NCBI GenBank assembly: GCA_003541875.1
Contig: DPLS01000379.1
Coordinates: 1-11,996, forward strand
Origin: Bacteroidota bacterium
GTDB lineage: Bacteria > Bacteroidota > Ignavibacteria > UBA10030 > UBA6906
DNA length: 11,996 nt
Direction of reading: 5' to 3'
Part shown: in pieces, positions 1 to 7,848 of the stretch
Position numbering within the stretch: position 1 is the stretch's first letter
How the letters are laid out: every line of letters begins with the position of its first letter
Translations under genes and position numbers: made by a program
Notes under the pieces: generated by a model
Told to the model about the DNA's origin: nothing
Databases searched by the model: none
Seen by the model: only the letters and a program-made list of their open reading frames with translations

Positions 1-2735
1 GCATCGCGCGTCATCCAGAACACGGCATCAGATGCCTGGTCGATGGAGTACTGAAACATGCGCAGGGAATTCTCGGCTCGCTTGCGCACAGTGATGTCAT
101 GGCCGACCGCTTGGAACTCCACCAACTGCCCCTCTTCGTTGAAGATGGCTCTGTCTGTCCACTGGTGCCATCGAATCTCCCCATTCGGGGAAATGCTGCA
201 GTGCTCATCCGTTGCCACAGGTTCCCGTGGCGTCAACCCGGCGAGTTTATTCCTGACTCGCTCGCTGGCTTCTCCACTCAACGAACCAAAGAAGTTCTCA
301 CCCACCAACTCAGCTACTCCCTTGCCATACTCGTGACAGTATGCAAGATTGACGAAGGTGCGAGTACCGTCAGGCAAGAACCGCATTATGAACTCCGACT
401 GGTCTTCCACTACAGCACGATGCTGTGCTTCGCTCAAGACAAGCGCCTTGTCAAGTCGGCGTTTTCTGGCAGCAGCAATGAGCGCCAGCCATATGAGCGC
501 GACGAACATTGCCGACATCGGAAGATAATACAGTGGTCGTCGATAGAACGGAGACGGAATCGAGAAGGAGACACTTCGCCCCAAAGAATCATAGGTGCCA
601 TACTCGCTCTTTGCATGAATGGTGACCTTGTGCTCCCCTAGTGCCAAATTTGCCACGGTCACCTCACGATTCCTACTCCACATTGACCACTGTCCATCAT
701 CGATCCGAAACCGTGTTTCAATATCCTGCTGCCCGACCGAGGCAAAGTAGCTATAGGCATTCCAACGTAGAAGAACGGAGCCATTCTCAACCACAGGCAA
801 GGTAGGGACAACAATCGGGTCGTGTTTGCCTGCCTCTTCAAGATCGAGAATTGCTGTCCCGCCACCAACCGTCCCAACATAGATCTTGTTTCCCTCTGGC
901 AACACAGGCCACAGGCGTGAGTAACTCAATCCACTGCTGGCCCCGAATGACGCCCATGTGCCTTCCCAGTAACTTGAAAGACCTCCATGCGTGGCAATCC
1001 AGAGACGACCATCGCTATTTGTTCTAATATCCCAAACAGCGTTGCTTACCAACCCATCTGCGGTAGTGAAGTAGCGAGGAACATCATTCTCTAGAACTCC
1101 CAGACCGTTGTTCTGGTTACCGAACCACAAACGGTTTTGTTTGTCGTAGGTGATGGTATAGATTCTTGCACTCCTAAGCCCCTCTGCTGCCGTCCAGTGT
1201 TTCCATTGCCCCGATCTCCAACGGCTCAGTCCCAGATCTGTACCGAACCAATACTCGCCTTGAAGCCCCTCCACGAACGCGTAGACACGTCCGCTCAGTA
1301 GTCCTTCCTCCGTTCCCCACTTGGTGAAGGCTCCTTGAGAATACACAAATGCACCGGGTCCTGTCCCATCATCCCTCGATCCGAAATCATGTTTCGTAAT
1401 AGCAAGGAACCACGGACTCCCCTTCCGATCAATGGCAATCTTGTGAATATACCCTGTGACCAGACCTTCATTAACGCCGAAGTGCTTCCATGCAACTCCA
1501 TCCCAACGATATGCTCCTTCAAACGCGGAACCACTGGATATCCAAACATGACCCGCTGTGTCCTGAGCCAATCCGGTAACCGCATTCAGTGTTACGTTGC
1601 CGATTCGTTCGAACACTTGAATGGTATTGTCCTTTTTGTGCACCTCCAACCCAATTCCCCTCGCCAGCCATAACGAGCCGTCCCTCGTCCGAAGAATCGC
1701 ATTTGTCGAGTTCCTTCCACTCACTTCATCATGCACCCAAAAGCTCCAACGTTTGGACGAACTCCTGTAGAGATGCAGGGCATCCTCCGATCCGGCCCAC
1801 AGGTCGCCGTTGTCTCTGAACTTCACGAACAGAACATTCTTCATTTGCTCCGGCGGACGCACAAGGGAATTCCACACAGATCCATGTCTGACTCGCAGGC
1901 CCCCGGTTTCGATACAAAGGACTGCGTCACCATTTGGACCTATGTCCATGGACTGGATGAATTCGGATGGATCGGCAAAGGCATGGCGCGGTCGGCGTCT
2001 GAGATCAAATTCCCACACTCCCTTTCGTATGCGAGGCGCCTGAATGTAGGCAATAGCTCTTCCATCCGTTCCTGCAACCACACGCGTCACCGCCAATGGT
2101 CGTCTGGAGGCTGGAAGCACTACCGCCCACTCATTTCCAACCTTTCGAAAAAGACCATTCAGTGTGTTGATCCAAAGACCTCCATCGGCAGTGGCCCACA
2201 CACCTGTCACTCTCTGCTGAGATACTTCGGGCGTTGCCACGTAGGGAAGGACGGTGTCGTTCCTGAAAGCGTAAAGCGACGAATCGCTGACAAGAAGATA
2301 TCGGTGATCAGGTAGACCAACGAAGAACGAGACTGGCATGGTTTGACCCTTGTGGGTCAGAAGAATTCGTCTGAAGCCATGCTCTCCCCCATGGTACAGA
2401 TTGCCATCCAAAAGCACAAATACCTGACCGGCCGCGTCAGGCACAACAGCACGAGCACGAACCCCGGGCACACCCTCCTCTTTGCCAACAGCATGCCAGC
2501 AATAACCATCGAACCACGCCAGACCGAATTCCGTTGTTGCCCATATCTTCCCCGAGGGGGTCTCGGCAATCCCGAACACCCGACTCGAAGGCAAGCCATT
2601 CTCACTACTGAACTGCGCCCACCGCCAGGATTCGTTTAGCTTTTCGAATTGCGCGAAGAGAGTGCCCTGGCAAAACAACGACGCAAGGGACCATAGCCAG
2701 CCAGAGGAAAATGCAACGCGCCTGATGATATTCAT
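1..2735 (-). CDS. Propeller-containing membrane sensor kinase, 3' part off window (partial)
   Basis: This frame is open from an ATG at 2735 to the window edge (about 911 codons) with no stop. The start MNIIRRVAFSSG and a hydrophobic run ending LFAQ form a signal peptide (about residues 1-29). Residues about 30-635 hold repeated two-component-regulator propeller units, for example GLPSSRVFGIAETPSGKIW, GLLSGRVYAFVEG..YWFGT, GLRSARIYTITYD..LWFGN and GLVSNAVWDIRTNSDGRLWI. A Y_Y_Y-like beta domain follows (about 640-725), then one membrane helix (about 736-756) and a basic stop (RKRR). Next come a PAS domain (about 766-890) and the start of a second PAS (from about 893, YSIDQASDAVFWM). By family architecture, a HisKA/HATPase and perhaps a receiver should lie beyond base 1; this is inference. 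The propeller would be periplasmic and sense an unknown ligand. The start has no clear Shine-Dalgarno site, but the preceding small ORF ends in an ATGA overlap with it. The preceding NtrC gene ends 79 bp upstream, so it is probably in the same operon. Confidence 0.9.
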   Translation of the reverse strand, partial: MNIIRRVAFSSGWLWSLASLFCQGTLFAQFEKLNESWRWAQFSSENGLPSSRVFGIAETPSGKIWATTEFGLAWFDGYCWHAVGKEEGVPGVRARAVVPDAAGQVFVLLDGNLYHGGEHGFRRILLTHKGQTMPVSFFVGLPDHRYLLVSDSSLYAFRNDTVLPYVATPEVSQQRVTGVWATADGGLWINTLNGLFRKVGNEWAVVLPASRRPLAVTRVVAGTDGRAIAYIQAPRIRKGVWEFDLRRRPRHAFADPSEFIQSMDIGPNGDAVLCIETGGLRVRHGSVWNSLVRPPEQMKNVLFVKFRDNGDLWAGSEDALHLYRSSSKRWSFWVHDEVSGRNSTNAILRTRDGSLWLARGIGLEVHKKDNTIQVFERIGNVTLNAVTGLAQDTAGHVWISSGSAFEGAYRWDGVAWKHFGVNEGLVTGYIHKIAIDRKGSPWFLAITKHDFGSRDDGTGPGAFVYSQGAFTKWGTEEGLLSGRVYAFVEGLQGEYWFGTDLGLSRWRSGQWKHWTAAEGLRSARIYTITYDKQNRLWFGNQNNGLGVLENDVPRYFTTADGLVSNAVWDIRTNSDGRLWIATHGGLSSYWEGTWASFGASSGLSYSRLWPVLPEGNKIYVGTVGGGTAILDLEEAGKHDPIVVPTLPVVENGSVLLRWNAYSYFASVGQQDIETRFRIDDGQWSMWSRNREVTVANLALGEHKVTIHAKSEYGTYDSLGRSVSFSIPSPFYRRPLYYLPMSAMFVALIWLALIAAARKRRLDKALVLSEAQHRAVVEDQSEFIMRFLPDGTRTFVNLAYCHEYGKGVAELVGENFFGSLSGEASERVRNKLAGLTPREPVATDEHCSISPNGEIRWHQWTDRAIFNEEGQLVEFQAVGHDITVRKRAENSLRMFQYSIDQASDAVFWMTRD

Positions 2736-2815
2736 TCTTGGGTACAAGCAGTTCCGTCGGGTTCGCTTCGGATGATGAGCAAGTCATCGAGGTCCAAGAA
2801 TCGGGCCTGACTCAT
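2732..2815 (-). CDS. Possible 27-residue coupling ORF between the NtrC-type regulator and the propeller sensor
   Basis: An ATG overlaps the TGA stop of the upstream regulator gene (TGATG, A of the ATG at 2815). The ORF runs 27 codons ([14 protein letters not shown]..., acidic, with no recognised domain), and its TGA overlaps the ATG of the downstream sensor (ATGA). A GAAGG sequence lies five to nine bases before the ATG, at usual ribosome-binding distance. The downstream sensor ATG lacks its own ribosome site, so a translated bridge between the two genes would make sense. It could equally be chance, since the ORF is very short and has no known homologue that I recognise. Confidence 0.35.
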   Translation of the reverse strand: MSQARFLDLDDLLIIRSEPDGTACTQE

Positions 2816-4233
2816 CACACCTTCACACGGTACATCCGTTGTTCCGGTTGGATTCCCAGTTGTTCCATTTTGTAACGCAGCTTCGAACGAGTAACACCAA
2901 GTATCTTCGCAGCCTGCACCTGATTTCCTTTCGTGATCTCGAACGTCTTCAGGAAGAGATCTTTCAACACTTCATTCATTGCGACACCATCGGGCGGTAT
3001 CTGCAACACCATTCGCTGATCGAACCCGAGTGTCCTTATTTGTCCACGATGTTGACCACTTCCAAGAAATGCAAAGTGATCTATCGTGAGGGCCTGAACG
3101 TCTCTGAGCAACATGACTCTCTCAATTGCATTGCGCAACTCGCGGACATTGCCTCTCCAAGGGAGGCCTCTGAGGAACTGTAGTACCTCCGGAGAAATCA
3201 TCGGGGCTGGTTTGCTGAACCTCTTTGCAAATTCCTGGAGAAATGCCTGAGCCAGAGTGTCAACATCGTCTTTCCGTTCTCGCAAGGGGGGGATATGAAT
3301 CGATGCAACGTTGAGTCTGTAGAACAGATCCTCCCTGAACCTTCCGGCCTCCACTTCTTTTGCGAGATTTCTGTTTGTTGCAGCCACCACCCTCACCTCA
3401 ACAGAAATCTCCCGCCCCCCACCGAGGCGGTAGAATTTCTTCCCCTCCAGCACGCGAAGGAGCTTCACCTGCATGTCCAGAGAGAGCTCACCAATTTCAT
3501 CCAGAAGTATCGTTCCATTGTTTGCAAGCTCGAACTTCCCTTCCTTCATTCTTTCAGTGGCGCCTGTGAACGCTCCCTTCTCATAGCCAAAGAATTCACT
3601 CTCAGCAAGATCCTTCGGGATGGCTGCACAGTTCAGGGTGATGAACGATTGATCCTTCCGGGCACTCCTGTCGTGAATGAAGCGGGCAACCAACTCCTTC
3701 CCCGTTCCGCTTTCTCCTTCCAGCAGGACCGTGGTGGACTCCCCTTGGGCGAGTCTCTCTGCAACGTCCAGCACTTTCCTCATCTCCGAGCTTGATCCTA
3801 TGATGCCGCTCCGACGACGCTGATACTCCACCTCCTCCTGCAGCACTTTGACCTTTGCCTGAAGTTGCAGCTGTTTGAGATTCTTCTCAATCAGGACGAG
3901 CAGGTGGGTGAGATCGAATGGCTTGAGGACGAAGTCCGCCGCTCCTTCCTTCATCGCCTGAACGGCAAGCGTTACATCGGCAAATCCCGTCATCATGATG
4001 ATGGGAACTTCCCATCCGTCACTCCTCAACTGCTTCAGCATTTGGATGCCATGCGAGTCTCCGAGATAGATGTCGAGAAGAAGGAGGTCGGGATTGAAAA
4101 CACCCAACTGTTGAGCCACTTCTTCCCCGGTCTCACAGGCCATGATGTCATAGCCGGAGTCGCCCAGGATCTTTTTCAGTGAGCCTGTAATTACTTTCTC
4201 GTCATCTGCGACCAGTATTCTACCCTTGGACAT
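2815..4233 (-). CDS. NtrC-family sigma-54-dependent response regulator
   Basis: This is a 472-residue enhancer-binding activator of sigma-54 RNA polymerase. The N-terminal receiver has the acidic pair D10-D11, phospho-acceptor D54, T82 and K104. A coiled linker (about 115-140) leads to the AAA+ domain with Walker A GESGTGKE (173-180), an intact GAFTGA sigma-54 contact loop (220-225), Walker B LLDEIGE (D245, E246) and an arginine-finger-type FREDLFYRL segment. A Fis-type helix-turn-helix closes the protein ([20 protein letters not shown]). I chose the ATG at 4233 ([12 protein letters not shown]) over the in-frame ATG at 4245, because GGAGG sits five bases before 4233 and nothing similar precedes 4245. 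The gene overlaps the 3' end of the upstream kinase by 14 bp, so the pair is translationally coupled and very probably cognate. Targets are not evident; a flagellar role like FlrC/FlbD is possible but only suggested by proximity. Confidence 0.95.
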   Translation of the reverse strand: MSKGRILVADDEKVITGSLKKILGDSGYDIMACETGEEVAQQLGVFNPDLLLLDIYLGDSHGIQMLKQLRSDGWEVPIIMMTGFADVTLAVQAMKEGAADFVLKPFDLTHLLVLIEKNLKQLQLQAKVKVLQEEVEYQRRRSGIIGSSSEMRKVLDVAERLAQGESTTVLLEGESGTGKELVARFIHDRSARKDQSFITLNCAAIPKDLAESEFFGYEKGAFTGATERMKEGKFELANNGTILLDEIGELSLDMQVKLLRVLEGKKFYRLGGGREISVEVRVVAATNRNLAKEVEAGRFREDLFYRLNVASIHIPPLRERKDDVDTLAQAFLQEFAKRFSKPAPMISPEVLQFLRGLPWRGNVRELRNAIERVMLLRDVQALTIDHFAFLGSGQHRGQIRTLGFDQRMVLQIPPDGVAMNEVLKDLFLKTFEITKGNQVQAAKILGVTRSKLRYKMEQLGIQPEQRMYRVKV

Positions 4234-5902
4234 GCGTTCCTCCATTGTTCTCGATTGTTGTTACAAAAACCAGTCGCGCAATTGCGCCCCCCTCTGGATG
4301 GGACTCCAGAGAAATTTCTCCCCGATGACGATCCATGATATGCTTGGAAAGAGACAGCCCTATCCCGGTGCCGCCAGATTTCGTACTCCGAAGTGGCTCG
4401 AACAAATGCGGGAGGTCCTCCATCTTTATGCCCGACCCGGAATCCCTCACGGAGATCTCAACCTTCACCCGCTTGTCTTCACTCCGCCTGGGCAGTCGCA
4501 TCATCGTAGCCACTGTGATCGTGCCACCTGCCGGAGAGACTTCGATTGCGTTCTGGAAAAGATTGAGGAGTGCCTGCTGCACTTCCTTTGCGTCGAGGTT
4601 AACGAGCGGAAGATCTCCGGCCAGTTGACATACGACTTTCATGTTCTTTTCCTGGAGGGAGATTCTCACGAAGCGCAACGCGTCGTTGACAATTGTATTC
4701 ACCTTGTGAGGCTTTAGCGAGAGGGGTGTGCGACGAGCAAGGTTTAGCGTGTTCTCGACTACATTTCCGACACGAAGCGTCGCGTCAAACGCCGATTCCA
4801 CATATTCTCGAATATCCGCCTGACCCCCATGCTTGTGGAGCAAATACTGAAGGTTAAGCGCGACGGCAGTCAGCGGATTGCGGATCTCATGTGCAATGCC
4901 TGTGGCAAAGCACCCCATCATCATCATCTTCTCGGCTTGAACGAGCTGTTGTTGCATCTTTCGTTGCTCTGTAACATCACGAACAAACAGGATCAGTCTC
5001 GTGTCAAGATACTGGGCTACGGGACCAGCGCCGATTTCCACTTCGATAATCTCACCATTCCTAGATCTGATAGCAGTCTCGCCCGAGAAAAACGTCGTTG
5101 TTTGCAGCAGCGACGAGAGAAAACCGTTTTTCTCGACAAAAGGGAAACTCTCCATCATCAGGATCTCTTCTCTGCTTGACTGCACCAACGCCGTCCCCAT
5201 CCTGTTCACATCAAGCACTTTGCCCGTGTGCCGATCTATCACGAATATTGCGACACTCGCATACTCGAACAAACTGCGGTATCGCGCCTCCGACGCCTGA
5301 AGTTCTCGGTTTCTTCTGTCGAGTGTTTCCGTATAGACCTCGAGCTCAGCCATCTTCTCTTCCAGCTTCTTCGACACCATGGAATGGTGCTTCTCGAGGA
5401 ATGTCGGCTCATCCATCCTCTGTTGTGGTTTGCCTCGTCCGATCCGGACCTCTGGAGTATGTGAAAGGTGAGCGTAACGCTCCGCCAGGAGTTCCTTTAC
5501 GGCAGTGGTCAACGAGCCGAGCCCAGGTTGCTTCATCACATATCGATCCACTCCGATCCTTTGAGCAAATTGCTCATCCTCATGGTCGATGTAGTTTGCC
5601 GAGTGGATAATAAACGGGATATTGGCATACGCCGGAAGCTTTCGAATTGCTTTGCACAATTCAAAGCCATCCATTTTTGGCATCATCGCATCGGCAACAA
5701 TCAGGTCCACGGCGGTGACACGAAGAACCTCAAGAGCCTCGGCACCGTTCCTTGAACGAACAGTCTCGAAGCCGTCCTCTGCCAGAACATCATCCAGCAA
5801 GTCAAGGTTCTCTTCAAGGTCGTCGACAATGAGGATGCGATATTGCCGGGTGTGGCCATGGTCAGCCAATTGGGGAGAGAACAGCAGCGTGCTTTTTTGC
5901 AT
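4220..5902 (-). CDS. Soluble REC-PAS-HisKA-HATPase histidine kinase
   Basis: This 560-residue cytoplasmic kinase has no membrane helix or signal peptide. An N-terminal receiver carries D27-D28, phospho-acceptor D71 (VADAMMPKMDG), S101 and K124, so it looks able to accept phosphate. A coiled coil (about 170-205) leads into a PAS domain (about 206-312). HisKA has H338 in GIAHEIRNPLTAV. The ATPase domain has N-box LLNLFQNAIE, G1 VRDSGSGI and G2 GGTGIGLSLSKHIMDRH. The catalytic core is NtrB-like and it should phosphorylate the NtrC-type regulator encoded directly downstream with a 14-bp overlap. The frame continues 5' to TTG codons at 5926 and 5923, but no strong ribosome site supports either them or the ATG at 5902; I take the ATG. 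An N-terminal receiver as input makes the kinase a likely receiver of phosphate from another kinase, or a target of phosphorylation-dependent control. Confidence 0.93.
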   Translation of the reverse strand: MQKSTLLFSPQLADHGHTRQYRILIVDDLEENLDLLDDVLAEDGFETVRSRNGAEALEVLRVTAVDLIVADAMMPKMDGFELCKAIRKLPAYANIPFIIHSANYIDHEDEQFAQRIGVDRYVMKQPGLGSLTTAVKELLAERYAHLSHTPEVRIGRGKPQQRMDEPTFLEKHHSMVSKKLEEKMAELEVYTETLDRRNRELQASEARYRSLFEYASVAIFVIDRHTGKVLDVNRMGTALVQSSREEILMMESFPFVEKNGFLSSLLQTTTFFSGETAIRSRNGEIIEVEIGAGPVAQYLDTRLILFVRDVTEQRKMQQQLVQAEKMMMMGCFATGIAHEIRNPLTAVALNLQYLLHKHGGQADIREYVESAFDATLRVGNVVENTLNLARRTPLSLKPHKVNTIVNDALRFVRISLQEKNMKVVCQLAGDLPLVNLDAKEVQQALLNLFQNAIEVSPAGGTITVATMMRLPRRSEDKRVKVEISVRDSGSGIKMEDLPHLFEPLRSTKSGGTGIGLSLSKHIMDRHRGEISLESHPEGGAIARLVFVTTIENNGGTHVQG

Positions 5903-5958
5903 GATGGTGTGAGGGAGTTTCAACAAAAAGAGCTGTCTGCATCAAAAAATCTGCGGTC

Positions 5959-5987
5959 AATGTACACTATTAGCCAAGGCTCGACAA
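5959..5987 (-). promoter_or_regulatory. Candidate housekeeping promoter of the kinase/NtrC operon
   Basis: On the minus strand TTGTCG (5987-5982) and TACATT (5964-5959) are separated by exactly 17 bp. This would start transcription near 5952, about 50 bases before the kinase ATG. The spacer contains the small palindrome AGCC-TT-GGCT (5980-5971), and an ATAC/GTAT dyad lies just upstream of the -35 element. Either could be an operator. The match is by eye to the sigma-70 consensus, and some FCB lineages use a different -10 element, so the call is tentative. Confidence 0.35.
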
Positions 5988-6116
5988 TACGCTGTATCGT
6001 GTATTCTCAGCCAACTGCGCGTGTTTGTCCGTCCGTCAGATGCTGGAGACGTGATGGCAGCGGGGAGAAAGAGATTGGAGATGACAAGAAATGTGATAGA
6101 GACCGGATGCCGGGGT

Positions 6117-6800
6117 CTACTTCTGCAGAATCACGATGTTGTTCTTGATGGCATAGGTGACCAAACTCGCCGCATCATGGAGGCCGAGCTTCTTGAGGAT
6201 GTTGTTGCGGTGGGTATCAACCGTGCGGATACTGATGTGCAGGAGGCGGGAGATTTGAGAATGGGATTTCCCCTCTGCAATCAGCTGAAGAATTTCTCGT
6301 TCCCGTTGGGTCAGTCTCGCCTTCCCCCCTGAGTTCTTGCTCACTTCAGAAGAACCCGGGGTCGAACGCGTCTTCCTGCTTTCAGCCACAACATTGGACA
6401 ACGAGGGACTGAAGAATGTTTGACCTTTGCTCACAGCAATGATCGCCCGGAGCAACTCTTCGGGGGCCGCATTCTTCAGCAAGTAGCCGTTTGCCCCGCT
6501 AAGGACTATCTCGCGAACATACTCGTCATTATCATAACCGGAGAGGACAAGCACCTTCGTATCCGGAGAGTACTTCTTTAGCTGGCGGGTCGCTTCAAGT
6601 CCGTTGAGCTCCGGCATACCAACGTCCATAAGAACAAGATCCGGCTCCTTTGCAATTGCCTGCTCAACGGCAGCCCTGCCATTTCCCACTTCGCCCACTA
6701 CTTCCATTTCAGGATGCGAGGAAAGGAGCGTGACCAACCCTCGCCGGACAATGGTGTGGTCATCGGCAACGACAATCGTGATTTTTCGTTCGAACTTCAA
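6117..6800 (-). CDS. NarL/LuxR-family response regulator
   Basis: This is a 227-residue two-domain transcription regulator. The receiver (residues about 7-125) has D13-D14, phospho-acceptor D59 (LVLMDVGMPELNG), S87 and K109. A hydrophilic linker rich in S, T and K (about 135-160) leads to a GerE/LuxR helix-turn-helix (163-222: LTQREREILQLIAEGKS, then a TVDTHRNNILKKL recognition helix). The usual Thr that follows the recognition-helix start is present as RTVDTHRNN. The start is a TTG at 6800: an in-frame TGA lies three codons upstream, and the nearby ATG at 6805 is out of frame and stops at once. No cognate kinase is directly adjacent in an operon. The partner could be the REC-PAS kinase, the propeller sensor or an unlinked kinase. 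Confidence 0.93.
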   Translation of the reverse strand: MKFERKITIVVADDHTIVRRGLVTLLSSHPEMEVVGEVGNGRAAVEQAIAKEPDLVLMDVGMPELNGLEATRQLKKYSPDTKVLVLSGYDNDEYVREIVLSGANGYLLKNAAPEELLRAIIAVSKGQTFFSPSLSNVVAESRKTRSTPGSSEVSKNSGGKARLTQREREILQLIAEGKSHSQISRLLHISIRTVDTHRNNILKKLGLHDAASLVTYAIKNNIVILQK

Positions 6801-7158
6801 CGCATCTCAAAAGATGTGACGAATGATCGGGACCGCGCGACAAAAAAGGCGGAGCTCGTGCGCTCGAAAGTCAGATCCTTCAAATCGGAGACCGAAAGGA
6901 TTGCGCACGGATTCCCGATCTATCAGGTTCACAAATATAGGGAGAATCCAACTGGAAAATCAAGGAAAGCTCACAACTATTCCTGCCATCGGAAAGAAAT
7001 CGGGTGGCGCTCTTCTGCAAGGAACTCTCCACGCTCGCCATCCAAGGCGATGCGAAGAAAATACTCCCGGAGTGCACGCCACTCAACAATGGACAAACGA
7101 TCGAATTCCCGAGAGCAGTCAAAAGAAACCGGGTAATTGACTCAGACGAACCATCCCC
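6801..7158. other. 358-bp non-coding interval upstream of the NarL-type regulator
   Basis: I see no convincing gene here. The longest minus frame is a TTG-initiated 80-codon ORF with no recognisable motif. The interval holds a candidate sigma-70 promoter (6963-6934), a weaker sigma-54-like element (7031-7016), two short overlapping dyads near 7063-7084 (ACTCC/GGAGT and GAGTG/CACTC), and a 6-bp inverted repeat AGTCAA/TTGACT (7117-7122 and 7137-7142) a short way after the flgM stop. No clear intrinsic terminator for flgM is visible. The presence of promoter-like elements suggests the regulator is transcribed separately from the flagellar unit. Confidence 0.5.
6934..6963 (-). promoter_or_regulatory. 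Candidate housekeeping promoter of the NarL-type regulator
   Basis: On the minus strand TTGATT (6963-6958) and TATATT (6939-6934) are separated by 18 bp. Transcription would begin near 6927 and leave a leader of about 125 nt before the TTG start at 6800. This is a match by eye to the sigma-70 consensus, with nothing else to support it. Confidence 0.35.
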
Positions 7159-7413
7159 CTATTTCATCAAATCCTTGATGAGTGCAGCAACAACTTTCTC
7201 AGTAACATCCCGGTTGAAATAGAAATTGTCGTGGATCTTCTGCTGAATTTCATCCACCCGCTTCTTCTGGCCTGCCTCGAACAACGATCTTGCTTCCGCC
7301 GAAAGTTCTGCCTTGTCCGACTTCCGCGGAGAGGAACTGATTGGTTCTTTGACCTTCTTCTCTTTTGTCGATTGGGGCAACGCCCCTTGATTTGTTATTT
7401 CACTGATTCCCAT
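7159..7413 (-). CDS. flgM: Anti-sigma-28 factor FlgM
   Basis: This is an 84-residue FlgM-type protein. FlgM binds sigma-28 (FliA) and is exported through the finished hook-basal body, which releases sigma-28 to transcribe late genes. The short N-terminal MGISEI, an unordered middle rich in K, E, S and P, and the conserved C-terminal part (DKAELSAEARSLFE then KRVDEIQQKIHDNFY, then DVTEKVVAALIKDLM) fit the family, where the C-terminal helices bind sigma. I chose the ATG at 7413 because AGGAGG lies six to eleven bases before it. The frame extends upstream to a GTG at 7431, but that would put the ribosome site inside the gene. It is the last gene of the flagellar unit, 33 bp after the FlaG-like gene. 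Its ribosome site sits in the loop of a hairpin abutting the start codon. Confidence 0.85.
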   Translation of the reverse strand: MGISEITNQGALPQSTKEKKVKEPISSSPRKSDKAELSAEARSLFEAGQKKRVDEIQQKIHDNFYFNRDVTEKVVAALIKDLMK

Positions 7414-7430
7414 TGCAACCTCCTGTTGCA
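7414..7430 (-). promoter_or_regulatory. Hairpin presenting the flgM ribosome binding site
   Basis: The minus strand reads TGCAAC-AGGAG-GTTGCA immediately before the flgM ATG. It is a perfect 6-bp stem whose 5-nt loop is the core of the Shine-Dalgarno sequence. In RNA the loop would show the site to ribosomes, while the stem touches the start codon. This may tune initiation or be a protein-binding site. Confidence 0.55.
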
Positions 7431-7446
7431 CATATCGGACGGTCTA

Positions 7447-7800
7447 TCAACCATCCTTGTCGATCAACACACCAAGAAGATCCGCCATGCGTTCCACGCC
7501 CAGGAGTTTCCCTGCCGGAATCTTCTTAATGATCGTGTTACGTTCCGCATCTGTCATATACACAACACGAATTTCGTCTTCCACGCCAAGCGAGAACACA
7601 ACACGTTTCTTCATCGCCTCCATTGCATTGTTCAGTTCATCAACGATGGCTTCAATGTTCTTGGCACTGCGATGCTGTTTCTCCCGCTTCTTGTCGCGAT
7701 AGCGACGCTCCTTCCGCTCATTGGTCACTTTCATCTCGGCTACGCTGCACGACCCGACCGGGACCACCGAATTCCCGAGGTGTGTACTTGCATCCATCAT
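7447..7800 (-). CDS. flaG: FlaG-like flagellar protein
   Basis: This 117-residue protein has a basic, charged segment (about residues 23-48: NERKERRYRDKKREKQHR) and a C-terminal part matching the FlaG family: an amphipathic stretch IEAIVDELNNAMEAM, then a beta pattern VVFSLGVEDEIRVVYMTD, then IIKKIPAGKLLGVERMADLLG, corresponding to the usual V-x-D...I-R-x-I-P-x-E-x-x-L signature. FlaG proteins are small late-flagellar proteins that affect filament length in several bacteria. The ATG at 7800 is preceded by GGGTGA at four to nine bases; a second ATG directly follows, and an internal ATG (residue 23) is another possible start. It lies 48 bp after flaF and 33 bp before flgM. The similarity is modest, and the basic N-terminal half is not typical that I know of. 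Confidence 0.7.
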   Translation of the reverse strand: MMDASTHLGNSVVPVGSCSVAEMKVTNERKERRYRDKKREKQHRSAKNIEAIVDELNNAMEAMKKRVVFSLGVEDEIRVVYMTDAERNTIIKKIPAGKLLGVERMADLLGVLIDKDG

Positions 7801-7848
7801 TTTTCACCCGCTCTCTCCTGCGCCATCAAGCCCGGGACAGCCCTTTCC

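Noticed and set aside
99..2639. Series of plus-strand frames of 98 to 194 codons, and scattered short minus frames, suggesting a decayed gene
   Set aside because: The minus frame from 2735 is continuous to base 1 without a stop and encodes propeller repeats, a membrane helix and PAS domains. The gene only looks broken because it leaves the window before its stop codon.
2605..2787. Minus-strand 60-codon frame overlapping the sensor start
   Set aside because: It is out of frame with the sensor, which has a clear signal peptide from the ATG at 2735; the overlapping frame is a shadow.
4234..4245. Upstream ATG (MEER...) as the start of the NtrC-type regulator
   Set aside because: No ribosome site precedes 4245, while GGAGG is correctly placed for the ATG at 4233.
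6101..6117. Possible terminator after the NarL-type regulator
   Set aside because: The GACC/GGTC stem is only 4 bp with imperfect inner pairing, and no U tract follows.
6880..7122. Minus-strand 80-codon frame between flgM and the NarL-type regulator
   Set aside because: It starts with TTG, has no ribosome site and no recognisable motif, and it covers the likely promoter region of the downstream gene.
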